Assembly (NCBI GenBank): GCA_963691655.1
Contig: OY829326.1
Coordinates: 13,690,878 to 13,754,877 of the forward strand
DNA length: 64,000 nucleotides
Direction of reading: 5' to 3'
From: Toxonevra muliebris
Taxonomy: Eukaryota > Arthropoda > Insecta > Diptera > Pallopteridae
The notes under the pieces were generated by a model. It had not been told where the DNA came from and did not search any database. It saw nothing but the letters and a program-made list of their open reading frames with translations. Shown here one piece after another: positions 1 through 12,208 of this stretch; the first letter of the stretch is position 1; the number at the start of each line of letters is the position of its first letter. The position numbers and the translations under genes are program-made.

Positions 1-255
1 GAAGCTGATAATTTAGTTCAGAAACAGATCGACGACGTTCAACAATGGTTACTTCGTGGATGAGTGCTTGACTGGAGTTCCATCTGTCTCAGGTTCAATT
101 CCCAGATGGGGTTAAACTCTTAAAAAATGTCTAAATAGATTGTTCTAATAAAATGGATCATTTCGGTTCATTAAGTTCTTAAATACGTGACCCAAGTACC
201 AGTTCAACGGGTTCTATTCTCAAGTAGAGAATTGAATCCACAAAAAAAAAACAAA
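1..255 (+). mobile_element. tRNA-derived SINE-like fragment, cut by window edge
   Basis: An A-box-like stretch (TGGATGAGTGC, 57-67) and a close B-box match (GGTTCAATTCC, 92-102) lie 35 bases apart, a spacing compatible with an internal RNA polymerase III promoter. The segment ends in an A-run near 242-250, as expected for a SINE tail. No cloverleaf or acceptor stem can be folded by eye, so this is not a functional tRNA gene. The 5' end may lie outside the window. The SINE call is an inference from promoter boxes plus tail. Confidence 0.33.
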
Positions 256-601
256 TTATAGGTTTCGGGGCGATATAAAGAAAATACCAGATGGAAAAGA
301 GAAAATTTGAATACAGGGTGGGAATCAGCTACTTTAAATTGAAATTCTACTAATCCTCACATTATAAACCAATCTAAAACCGAAAACTGAATAAATGTAT
401 CATATTGTTATATTTTCCACTATTCTTTACCTTGGAAATAGATCATAGAAATTGTGAAATGCTTTACTACAAGAACAGGGTTTCCCCAAAATGCGTAAGG
501 TACCAGTAAGTAAGTTTTCACATGGCAATACCATTGAAATTATTAGATATTGAAATAAAGTTTTGAATAAGCAAAAAAAAAACGATACACGTACGAGAAA
601 A
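256..601. other. AT-rich non-coding stretch
   Basis: AT-rich sequence with short A-runs near 573 and 599. I see no open frame, repeat unit or element boundary here. Confidence 0.6.
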
Positions 602-700
602 AAAAAATGCTCCAGCCCGCGTTTTGGCGTTTCGGTTCATATGGAGAATTTTTATTTTTTATTTACCCCCCCTCAAAAATGTTTCCTGTATCCGCCACTG
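602..700 (-). mobile_element. hAT-like transposon terminus (fragment)
   Basis: Read on the minus strand from 700 the sequence begins CAGTGGCGGATACAGG, followed by a G-run (complement of 665-672). This is the same style of end seen at 12208 and 60478 in this window, and it resembles termini of non-autonomous hAT elements in insects. The segment is more GC-rich than its surroundings, with CCAGCCCGCG at 613-622. I found no matching opposite end upstream, so the fragment's left limit is a guess. Confidence 0.33.
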
Positions 701-3700
701 GTTAGATCCAATAATATCTGATGTAGCATACACGAAAATACCAAATTAACAAGAATTTTATTAGAAAATATTTTTGACTTTTGTTAAAGTAATAAAATAT
801 AAAATAGCATTCAGAAAAATAAAGATACAGTGAAAATATCATAAACAAATACAACAAAAAGCAAAGAAATTAAAATCATAAAAAGTGAAAAATTTTTCGA
901 ATAAACATTTCGATTACAATTGTAGAACAGTATAATTATGCTTTTTTATTGACTTGTAACAATAATAAATGTACGCTAATAAATCCAAAAGCTAGTAATA
1001 AATATTTTTATGTTAAAAGAAATAATTGCTTTGAAATTCATGTTTGAAAAAGTAGCTCAAAATTGTGTAGTAATAAACTTATGCAATTTTTTCAATATTT
1101 TTCAAGTTGTTCTATTAAATTTTCAAAAAAATTTTGCAAAAGAGGAAAACTATATTTTTATAGAGAATTTAAAATTCGTTGTACTTTTCGCAAACATGAA
1201 ATAGTACAAAAATGTTTCCATCATTTAATTTCATTTTTTTTTCTTTTTTTCATACATATGTACTGCCAACAGTTTTTTGTAAAAGAAAAACACGTTAAAA
1301 AGCAACAAATCAATGTCAACTGAATATCAAACCACATATGTTGCTGTCATTCTACAAAAAAAAAAAAAATCTAATTGTATGTGTATGTAAGTTTATTCAT
1401 ATACATGTACATATATTTATGTTTGTATACAATAACATGCCCTTGAAAACACTGATTTCATGCTGAGAGGTGAAAGTGTTGGTAATAAATTTCATTTTAG
1501 ATAAACAGTTTTCTAAGCTAAGATAAAAATTTTTGCAATATTATTTAATTTTTGATAGAATTGCTAGACAATAAATAGTGTATCTAAAAACATACTCAAG
1601 ATAAATATTTAAGAAAACATAGAAAAAGTGCAACAGAATAAACTTAAATAAGTCTTAAGAGGAAAAACAATTTCCTTTGCTAATAGTGTCATCTATTTTT
1701 GTAATACCTTTGTGGCACTAAATATACAATAAAAAAAGTAAAACACATGAAATTAAATTAAAAATTACTTATGTGTGAAAAGCGGAAATTAATTTTATAA
1801 TTTATGCCATTATTACGTTACCTTTTTCTTGGCTATGGTATCGAGTCCCTTTTTACTAAGGCAGCACATAATATTCCTACACAAAAAACAATTGGTTTTT
1901 AGGTTTTCTTATTTCACTGGAAATCTTTCTTCTTTCTTCTCCCTTGCTCCACTTGTTGTAAATTGGTCAAAATTATGCACATCATTATCGCTTTTAAAGT
2001 TTGGCAAAATTTATATTCCTTTTATTTTCTTTCTTTGTTTTGCACCAATTTCACATTGTCATTACAAATACTCATGCAGCAACGTTGTTTGCATGTATGT
2101 TTGTGTATGTATTTCTTTGAACTTATACGTGTCGCAAACACATTTCCGCTTTCATTTCGTAAACTAAATGAGAAAATATTCGATCCCTTCCGCAATAAAA
2201 TAGATTTTTCTTTCCCTAAGTTACCTACGCTTGTATCTACCTATATGTGTGTATTTGAAAAGCGTGATGAAAATTGCAAGCAATAACAAAGTAAATATTA
2301 TCAAATTTACAACAAGCTACATAAACGAAAGAAAAGAAACAAACAAATAATGAATAAAAAAAAGAAGATATTGTTTCCATTTCTTACCATCATCCTTTTC
2401 TTAGTTTATACTTATGTGTGTATGTATTCGTGATTGTATGTATGTTGTATGTGTGACATTGTCATATATTTTTCGAAATCCTCACACGTTTTCAAGTTTT
2501 ACGCAATGTTGAGTTTCTACACAAAAGAAGTAAAAAACTAAAAAGAAAAATCTTGAAGTTTACTGCAAATAATAGCTTCATTTATTATCTGCCATTAGTA
2601 ATCTGATTATTGTTGTTGTTTTTACTTCATACTTTAATTCACACACTGATTTTCAGCACTAATTTAACTTATTTATTAGTGCATTGAGAAAATATATTTT
2701 TAATAAATAAATGTAACTCATACGCACCGCAGAATAACAGTTATTAAAAAAACTTAAGCGCAGCAGACACAAATATTCAGCGAGTTTATTCTATTTCGAA
2801 ACTATTTCCATGACTAATGGAATTTTTTTTCGCCACTTTTCATGCTTTTAATGCATATAATAAAATTTTTCGTATATCAGAATATAGCAACATGATCGAT
2901 TAACTCAATTTCCGCAACAACTGCAACGATGATTGTACACGGAAGTGGCTGAACAGAAGCGGGAAATAAAAAAAAAATAAATATATTCAAAATGAAATAC
3001 CAAAACTTTCACATTCTTTTGTCAATGAATAAACGAATAACATAACGAATTTTACAATTCAACCAATATTGCGGGAGTAGTTTGCGCGATTTGACATTTT
3101 TTTCTTAAATTTTTTAGCATGCAATAAAGTGAAACTGAACAAAAAATAAAAACGGTGACTTCACTTGCCAATGCAATTCAATGATGCAAAATTTTAATGC
3201 TAGCTAAAGCTTCAGCATACTCCGTTATACACCGATCGGATGTGAATTTAATTTTTGTTGTATGCAAGAACAAATTTGCATGTCATAAAATTTCAGATTC
3301 GGCACATATTGATAGAGCAGTTGAATAGGTGAATATATGGAACTATGTTGCTACTAGCAATAAAATCTGTTTTTACCCTGGTTTTATTAGCGGATTTTTT
3401 GTATTGCTAAAAATATTGTAAACTTTTTAAAACTCTCGGAATATTTTAATACCGAAAATAAACTCATGATTAATGTAAGTATATGAGTGTTGTTTTAAAA
3501 TCTTGTCAGGATACAGACTACCATGTTGCTCATACAACATGTATATTTGTAAATTGTTTTGGAAGATTTTGAAAACGACAAAAGAGCTTTATCAGTCACC
3601 ACTTGAAAGCGAATCCAGGGTGAAGATTTTCTCACAATAAACCATTGCTTTGCGACACATTAACTGCTATTCCTACAACGCGCATTCATTCTTTCAAAAC

Positions 3701-5458
3701 TAAACAGTTTTAAAATGTCTTTACAACAATCTAGTTACAATAGCAGATCTAATGAAGCCATTAGCAGATCTAAGAAATTTTCAATCAATTTTCTATGACA
3801 AATTACTGAGTATAAAACAGAACATTAATTGAAAAAAAAATTCTTGAGAAATTACACTTGCTTTATGACAACTTCTTGTTTATCAACATGCAAACTAAAA
3901 ACCAAAATACTAGCATAGGAGAAAAAAAATAATTTCTAATTTTTTGTTATTTAGTTGAAAATATTTTATTGCAATTCACAGATCGTTACTTCTATAGTTA
4001 GTGCTACAGCGAAAAGTGTTCAACAAAAACCAAAAAAAAAACATGAAGCTAAAAAGCAATTTTTTATATTTTCTAATTTTGCTATTGTTTGTACACGGAA
4101 ATAAAATTCTTTCTACAAAAAAGAAAAACAAAATAAAAAACCATAAAAAAAATTTTAATCTCAAGTGCTGCACTTGTTGGTTTGGTCCTTTATATTCCTT
4201 TTTTTTTCTTGTAGGGTTTCCCCATGGAGCTATTTTTTTCTAGGTTTTGCTTTTGTTTTTGCTTGAACAATTGCAACGAAGTATATACCAAAAATATGCA
4301 CAGCGATTAGAAGTCAAGCGCAGTATTTGCTTCAAAATTGCTACAATAAAGTTGCTGCTACTAGTGTGGTTGCTGCTGCTATATTATGTACATACCAACA
4401 CTTTGCACTTTTTTGCATTGTTATTGCTTCCCACATATGTACATTGTACAACAAAAATAGTTGAAGAAAAAAGAAAAAAAATTTTTTCGGCTTTTTAATT
4501 TTCACTCAGTTTAGAAAAATATTATCACAATTAAAAAATTACAAAAAATGAAATGAAGTCTTCAGATGTGCTAAAGCAGATTAAAGCTACACACGAGGCG
4601 CGATTTTAAAAGGAAAATTGAATAATTTTAATGAAAGGAAAATATATGAATGTAATATTTAGAATGCTTCTAGGCATTACGCCCCATAATTTCTGCTTAT
4701 TTTTAAACAGAAACTAATCAACATCACGTTCGTCACGTTCGCAAGCGTGAGATTATATTTACTTAACCCATTTTGAATAGGTACAAAAACTCGTTAACAA
4801 ACTTTGAAAAATGTTAAAAGTCAATTTTGGATATCGGTGTCTCTAATATAACATTTCATTACTTAAAAAAAATTTTAAAATATTTGTTGTGTATTTTAAA
4901 GGGTGCAGTAATAATTTGCCTACTATTAAAAATTAGGTGATGAACTATGCAACAAAGAATACATATTTGTAAACAAAATCATGAGCAATAAATTATCTTC
5001 GTGATTAAATTGAATAGCAACATTGTTTCAGAACTTATTATAAGTACAAAACAGCTAGATTTAAAAAAAATACAACTTTGCTGAAATTTACTAATGTGGT
5101 CAATTTTAACAAACTACTCAAAATAAAAGGTATATTCGTTTACCTCCCCTATTAGCCAGATAAAACGTAATAATTTAATATTGTGAAATTCATTCTTGAG
5201 CTCAGAATATGTAATTTCCCAATTTTCTGTGCGAAAAATTGTACAGATGTTCAAAATGGGTTAATCGTATGCTTAGATACACTCGCAATATGCATGCACA
5301 TTCGACAATTGAAAGATTGCCTGTGTGTCTGCCCATCCGATATTCCAGGCATGTGTGTCTACGAGTGTAGATACAAACACACACACAATAATATCTTTGA
5401 ACATTTATGAAAATTTCAATTTCAAATACCCTGAAGGCAATATTTAAATTAAAATCTG

Positions 5459-5463
<5 letters not shown>
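701..5463. other. AT-rich non-coding stretch, nothing assignable
   Basis: About 4.8 kb of AT-rich DNA with many homopolymer runs and CATA/TATG-style short repeats. Several open frames of 65-112 codons exist (for example 1829-2167 and 4001-4243), but they are rich in Phe, Lys, Leu and Tyr as expected from random AT-rich sequence and show no domain. A TTAACCCATTTTG string at 4763 resembles the MITE ends found elsewhere but has no partner. I see no promoter, exon or RNA gene. Confidence 0.6.
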
Positions 5464-5492
<29 letters not shown>

Positions 5493-5493
5493 T
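5464..5493 (+). repeat. (ATT)n microsatellite
   Basis: About nine to ten uninterrupted ATT units directly follow a short T-run. It is a simple-sequence repeat with no other recognisable role. Confidence 0.9.
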
Positions 5494-6560
5494 TCGTTTG
5501 ATATTGTAGAAAAATAATTCGTTTTTAATTTCCGTTATTTTTCAAAGTGCTTTTATATTTGAGCATTTACAAATATCTGTGATTTTTATACCAACGCTTT
5601 AACATTCACATCATTCACAAGGAGGCAGCAGCTCATAGAAATTACTAGAATAGCAGAACTACGTATATTTTAATGGCAATTGCACCACCAAAAGTTGGAC
5701 CAGTTGTGTCAATAACATTGCAAGAGCAGCCTATTATTGCCGACTCCAAAATTATTTCCTAATTGTTTGCCTTCAGAATTTTATCATTAGAGATGATTTT
5801 TTTTATTTGGAAAAAATATCTTTTGAAACACATTTTAAAAAACGTTTCAAATTATATACTTACTTAATATTAAAAATAATTTTTCCCAATTATTAGTTAT
5901 TTCTATCTAACAATCTTTATTCCCTCATGCAAACTGCATACTTAAATCTTTGTCAAAAACTTTAATTGTTATGAATTTTTAAACAGAAAAACTATTTCAA
6001 TAGGCAAAACTTGATGAGAAGAACGAAACCCTGCATGGGTTTTAAGCTTGCTACTAACTCACATTTAGCTGCTACCTTTTAGAAAAGTATATGCTACAAG
6101 AAATTCCTAAAAATTATGCGATACTTACAGTAAGTTCTATTTTAAAGCTTTTAAACTTTTTATTTCTTTGGTGGTTTCGTCTAGTGCACAATTATCAATG
6201 CCTCCACATATATTTATATATATGAAAGATAATGAAAAATTTAAACATTTAAGGGACAACTATAAAAAATAAAAATTATAATTTTTAAAATTAAAATAAA
6301 TAATTGGAAATTATGTTTATTGAATAGTTAAAAGATATACATTATTTTTTAATTGATTAAATTTCCGTGGGGGTCTCTTTGCATTGGCTCTTTTTTCCAT
6401 TTTTCCTACAGGCCATATTTACTCCCAAGTTTGAGAACTCCTCTTGCTACGATCTTCCAATCTCCTCCAATCATACACAAATATCCTAAAACTTTTTTCC
6501 TTACTAAAAAAATTTAAAAAATGTTAGCAGGAGAGGGAAGAAGGATAAAAAACAAACAGA
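5494..6560. other. AT-rich non-coding stretch
   Basis: No gene is recognisable. A 29-codon frame at 5674-5763 reads cleanly but has no family features. At 6427-6443 the string AAGTTTGAGAACTCCTC resembles, in reverse, the CAGGGGTTCTCAAACTT type of hAT end, but I found no partner and do not call an element. Confidence 0.5.
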
Positions 6561-7760
6561 TGATGACGAAAACTGCGTGCATGTGCCGTTGAAATCAAGA
6601 TTTTGGGTGCCTGACAAAGATAGGTCTGGCACAGTATTCTAATATTGCAAGACATTATTTACATTTTTCTAATACCACTGTGCAACAATTAGCCCAGTCA
6701 GTAGAGTAAAAAATGCACCAAAAGTTCATAAAAACTCTTAACTGCGATTTTTTTTCAGTAATTATTAGTGGGGGTATGATAGATGGAAAACCACAAAAAT
6801 AAGTTCTGGGGTTGCAGAGCGACTCCCCCAAAAAAACCCCTCTTTGGTGAAAAAGCCTTTTTGTACTAATAACTGGTTAACCATTGGAGATATTAAAAAA
6901 TTATCACATAAAAAGCTTATTTGATTTTCTGAAAAAAAGGTAATTTGTAATTTTTTCGTATATGTCTCAGTTTTCGAGATAGTCAATATTTAAGAAATTG
7001 CAAATTTTGTGCTTTGGATGTACTGTGGATGCGTGCGCATCTTTGTTTATTTGAATTTTTGAGTGCGAGCCTACAGGAAAAATTTAATTCCTCGAAAACC
7101 AAACAAACTAGGAAGAAAAATCAAAAAGGATTTTGAAGAAGATATAAACTTCAACATTTTCTGCCATTTTCATTGACAACGGATAATTTTTTGTATACAA
7201 AAATAACAATATAGTATAGTTGCCTGTTGGTTTTTACTACTTTTACTATTTGCAGGCCTAATAACTGGTTTCACCATATGTTTTAAATGTAATATCTTTT
7301 AGTTCAAGACTTTACTTCGGAAAATTCTGTTAAAGTTTTAAATAAAAAAATTAGCATTTTGCAATTTTATCAGCATATTAAAATCACCCAATTTTTAGCG
7401 AGTTTTTTATTGTTTAATGTATTTGATGCTTTCTTTTTTCTAATGCAATTTTTTAACTTCTAAATTATTAGAAAATATTGTTAAATGATATGTGTACTGA
7501 AAAATCAAATTTTTGAGATATATACTCAATTCGTTTGGGTCTTTTTTCTATTTTAAGGAAACAAAAAAAATCGCCAAAAATTTTGCCATCTTTGGCATAG
7601 CATTTGGCTTGCGTCGATGTAATTGTGCCTTTATGATTACTCCTACAAATGATAATTTTTCACTATGAGGAAGATAGAGTAGTCTGATTTCTATATATTT
7701 TAGTGAAAATATTTAATATTTGAACTGACAACGTCTAGTCCGTTGAAATTTTTCACCCCA
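6561..7760. other. Unclassified stretch, possibly an old degraded repeat
   Basis: This section has somewhat more mixed composition than its flanks and repeats short phrases such as GAGATATT, CGAGATAG and GAGATATA, with AACTGGTT at 6870-6877 and again at 7264-7271. These hint at an old repeat, but I could not define ends, target duplications or a coding frame. The 73-codon minus-strand frame at 6765-6986 has no recognisable domain. Confidence 0.2.
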
Positions 7761-10700
7761 GACTTTAAAATAATCAGATGCTTTGCTTTTTTTTTGCCAG
7801 CGACTTTACATAGTTTTTAAATTATATTGCTAAATTTACATATGGTATAATACATATGTGCTCATATTTATCCATTCTAAACATAACATGATGGTCCCCT
7901 AAAACTTATTTTCCCTTAAATTTGTTGCATTCAAGTTATTCAGTCCCCTCACTATAAAGAACGGTAATAAGCGAGTATTGCAAGCTAATCCAAAAGAGCA
8001 CGTAACTGAAATATACTTTGATATAAATTTGAACAGATTTTAAGTTACTGCATGTAGTTTTCTTGTTTCGGTTTTGTTTCATGCAGGTGCTCATTTACAA
8101 AATGCACTTTTATGCACACAGAAAAAAAAACCAGAATATATTTCAAGGTTTCTAGTGCAAAAAAAAAAAGGAAAAGAAATTCTTTATGTTGGCAATAAAG
8201 TTCATACATAGCAGCGAGTGGGTGAGTTTCGTAGCTCATAAAAATGAAAACATCGGGGAAAATAGTAGACTACTCCAAGTTACTTACAAGTTGAGGTCAA
8301 CAGAATATATATGCATAAAGTTTTCGTATGTTTGTATCTTTGTATATACATATATAGTTTAGTTAATATTAATGAGTGTGTGTTAGAGAAGTTTGTACGT
8401 GCAATAAATGAATACAAAATGCTTTAAAGGCGTAGTTAGTTGCCTTGCTGCAGCTGATTCAATATGATAATTTAAATTGTTGTTCATTGTATTGTAAAAA
8501 AAAGAGCTTAGAAAATATATACGTATATGTGAATAGAGTTCTTAAATACTGCACTTTTGGCAAAAAAAAATATATTTCACAAAAATTTCGATAAAATAGC
8601 GCTATATTCTTCATTTTTGTTTAGAGTTTCCCTCTTTGAAATCCTCAATATAATCCTGTTTAACTTTTTACATGCCTGCTTATGTATATGAAGTATAAAT
8701 GCACACATACATGCATATAATAACAAAAAAGTCACCTTAACACGTAGCTACAACCAGTACTTTTGCACTTTTTTGAGCGACTTAGCTGAAAGTCGTTAGA
8801 TTTACGCTTCAACGCTGTTAAGGTTGAGCTCATTTTTGCAAAATATGCAAAGGATTCTTTAGTATTGCACTGTTAAATAGTTGTATGTATGTAACAGTGA
8901 AAAAAGTATTTCTTGGCTATGCAAAATCTTTGTTATTTTTTTCAAAGGCCATAAAAATAAGCGCTAAAATCAACTGCGCATAATGTTTTTGTTTTAAGTG
9001 TGTCAAGAGAAAGAAAAGTGAAACGAAGTCATTTATCGCTTAATTCGCGCAATAAAATACGAAGAAAACGTGTGCATTTCATATTCAAAGAACTACATGC
9101 ATGGTACCAAAAAAATATTGTCAAAAACGAGAACAAAATTTGCATAATTTGCATCCTAATCAAGAAGGTATGATTTTTAGTGCTTGATATTAAAATTTTG
9201 TAGCACTAATTTGATAATAGTGAATTTTATCAACTTTAATGTATAAATAGATTATTAAGGACGAGGTAAGTTTACTTTCATAAAAATATAATATAATCTT
9301 ACAATGATCTCGAAAGCAGATATTAATACATAGAAAACAATATAAAATATAATTTCCCTAATGTAAATGCATGAAAAATTCCATGTAATTTTATTTGAAA
9401 TTCACTTTGTGGTAAATTTTCCTTAGAATTTTCAGAATGTTCTTTTTACCTTCTGACTTCATATTTCGCCTTTTCCAATGCTAGTTGCTATTACTATGCT
9501 GGCATTGTAAGAGTTTTTTCATTGTTCTACAAAAAGTATAACCAGCACCAGCACCAAAAAGGTATGAAATTTAATTTCCTTCCTATTTTACTTCCACAAA
9601 GGTATGCGAAAATTGTTGGAGTAAACTTTGTACGTCTGTAAATGTACGAGTAAGTGTACCTACATACACTCCTCGAATATATTCAACGCATCACACTAAA
9701 AATAACAAATATTGCCAACAATGGCAATATCGACACAGCAGCAGCAACATAAACAACAATAGCAATATATACATATCTGCATGCCTTTCAAAAACGGAAA
9801 TCATTGAAAATTTGAAAATAATTTCTTATGGAGCATTGATATTTAGATTTACTGCTTCCGTAAAAGGCAAACAAAATAAGTAATAATGGTTTTAGAAAAA
9901 GTAGTAAGAGTTTATGCTTTTATTAAAATGATTTAAAATAGTTGCCTTAAATTCAAACTAAGAACATTTCCTTCTTCACAATCTTTTTTACAAACTCAAC
10001 ACAGGTAACACAAACTTAAATGTCGCTTGTAGCTACAATGTTACTGCAATATTCTCTCTTCTGTCTTACTTTCTTCTGCATTATGCAAATGTAAATTATA
10101 TTTACTTATTTTTTCTTGTTTTAGCACGTTTATATTAACAGGCGGAAAAGCGCCTCACTTTCTGTACATACTTATGCTGCAAAAGAGGTGAAGGCTTTTA
10201 TTTTAGATGAGCAGTCGTACGTTTGTATTTTGAAAGCGTTTTATGCTGACAAAATTTTGCCAAGAGCTAACACAAGGTGGATAAATGTATATCATTGAAA
10301 GTATTTCTTCAAAAATACAACAAATAAATCTAACATTAAATTATATACTTGAACAATATTGAAATGAAAGTGAAAAGTCATGAAAGTTTCGTCCCAAAGT
10401 TGTAATTATTCAACCTCTAGTCATATAATTCTAATCTGTCTATTGCATAACATGCTCTCGAAGTAGTATTTTTATCTGACTTAAGCTTTGATTAGTTTTC
10501 TTTTAATAGAATTTAAGTCTGCAAGTGAGGGTTTAGACAAACAATACTCATTAATAAAAGCAATTTCTCCTGAGACTTTCCTATTTGCCTAAACTTTTGT
10601 ACCAGATTTTGAAATCCGTCTTAGAATTGTGAATTCTGCAGTTTATATATTTACTGCAAGATCTATCTCATCTATCTATCTCATGATCAGTTCACAAAAT

Positions 10701-10786
10701 ATTCTTTATAGTTAAATGTTTTTACTATTAGTAGTAAGTCTAAATTGAATTTTGTAGTTTTTTTTAAAACGAAATTACAAAACTGG
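7761..10786. other. AT-rich non-coding stretch, nothing assignable
   Basis: AT-rich DNA with short CATA/TATG runs and CAG/CAA trinucleotide runs near 9732-9760. A small GC-rich inverted motif (GGCGGAAAAGCGCC, 10141-10154) stands out locally but has no assignable function. I see no gene. Confidence 0.55.
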
Positions 10787-12208
10787 GCACTAGCGGATCC
10801 AGTGATTGCGAACGGAGGACTATCATTCTTTTAACATTTCTTTCGTGAGACATCATCAAAGTGCTTAAAATATTTTTTTGAAAGTGAAAAGTTTTATCCT
10901 CAAACTGATCTGAATTTTATCTGAACTTCTGATCTAGTTTTCAGATATTTTTTTTTGTCTTTTTTTGGTATAAGTTTTAGTATTTTTAGTCTGTTTTTGG
11001 ACCTAAGTTTGATCTAATTTTTAACTTAAATTCTGATGTTGGTTGGTTTCAACTTCGACCTGAATATCGGTGTAAATTTTAGTCTGATTTTTGGTCTGGT
11101 TTTTGTTTCGAATCGTTGAATTGCTTTAAAATGTTTGGTCTGAATTTTGTAAAAGTTTTAGTCTTGATGTTGCTCTCAGTTTTGGTCTGAGTATTGATGT
11201 AGTTTTTAGTCGGCTATTGAGTAGGATTTATTCCGATTTTTTTCTGGTTTTAATCTTAATTTTGGCCTGTTTTCGTTTCAAATTTTAATAGAGTTTTTTA
11301 TTTAAATTTAGTCTAGTTTTTGGCCTTGAGTTTGATGCCGATTAGATTAGGTTGGAGTGGTTGTCAAGAGAAGCACTTAAGTCAATTATGATATCACATG
11401 GTTACATGTTAAACGTACAGTTTAACGCCGATTCCAAATGGCGGTGTGGCAATTTGTTATAATTTAATAGTTTTGGAATTATCTACCAAGCTGAGTGCTT
11501 GTTCACTTTCTTATAATTCTCATACACTTCATATCGATAGTGAATTTAAGAAGGTTATGAGAATTAACCACCAGACGAAGACGGGAATTGAACCCTAACC
11601 TCCCTGATGAAAGTCACGTGTACTACTTACTATACTATCGATGTAGTCTGATTTTGAAGTAAGTTTTGGTCTGAATATTGACTTGCATTTTGGTTTTGTT
11701 TTTGATCTGAATTTTGGGTTATATATGTATTAGATTGTTTTGGTCTAAACTTTGGTATAATATTTGATTTGAATTTGGTATAACTTTTGACCTGGACTTA
11801 AGTTTCAAATCCCCTTAAAACTTTTCTGAGATCTAAGCAAAATACAACGTTTGTGAATATTTTTTACATATAAGTGGACGCGCAAACAATTGTTTAATTA
11901 TTCAACTTTTAATTTATTCAAAATGTGTAAAATAAAATACAAAAAGATTACTAATTTAAATATTAACAAAAAATGCGAAATTATAGAGCACGTTCTTTGT
12001 GTCGAACATCAGATCTATTTCTCGATGCAGTGTTGCATTTTCTACTACTATTTGCACCGCCACATATATACACAAGTCGACCCATTGATTCGCTTTACTT
12101 TTTTTACTTTACTTAGATTTCAAAATAAATTCAGTATTCAATGTTTGACCTCAATTTAGTAAAGTAAGCTCTCCTCTCCCAAAAGTCAAATCCTAGATCC
12201 ACCACTGC
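10787..12208 (+). mobile_element. Non-autonomous element with hAT-like ends and internal GGTCTGATTTT repeats
   Basis: The left end reads GCACTAGCGGATCCAG. The right end, reverse-complemented, reads GCAGTGGTGGATCTAG; 12 of 16 positions agree. Between them, from about 10890 to 11335 and 11640 to 11810, lies a degenerate phrase of roughly 11-13 bases built on GGTCTGAATTTTG / GGTCTGATTTTTG, all in one orientation. The same phrase fills two other loci (56325-58410 and 60170-60478), and the latter ends in the same terminus. I see no transposase and no clear flanking duplication. It is likely an old non-autonomous DNA transposon; the hAT assignment rests only on the terminal sequence. A tRNA-derived SINE interrupts the repeat field. 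Confidence 0.5.
11341..11637 (-). mobile_element. tRNA-derived SINE inserted in the repeat element
   Basis: Read on the minus strand from 11637, a tRNA-like head is visible. An A-box-like TATAGTAAGTAGTAC is complementary to 11620-11634, an anticodon-arm-like GACTTTCATC follows, and GGGTTCAATTCCC (complement of 11583-11595) is a near-perfect B box. The layout is closest to a tRNA-Glu or tRNA-Lys type head, but the acceptor stem is absent. The body runs down to about 11341 and includes the inverted motif GTTAAACGTACAGTTTAAC (11408-11426). The GGTCTGATTTT phrase resumes on both sides, which supports an insertion. GATG occurs near both junctions (11331-11334 and 11639-11642), too short to be a proven target duplication. 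Confidence 0.5.

Noticed and set aside
40..125. Functional tRNA gene
   Set aside because: Only the promoter-box-like motifs are present; no acceptor stem or full cloverleaf.
5674..5763. 29-codon frame starting MAIAPPKVGPVV
   Set aside because: Reads cleanly but is too short and isolated, with no known family and no splice or promoter context.
6421..6445. hAT-like end (reverse of GTTCTCAAACTTGGG)
   Set aside because: No inverted partner or duplication within several kilobases; kept only as a remark.
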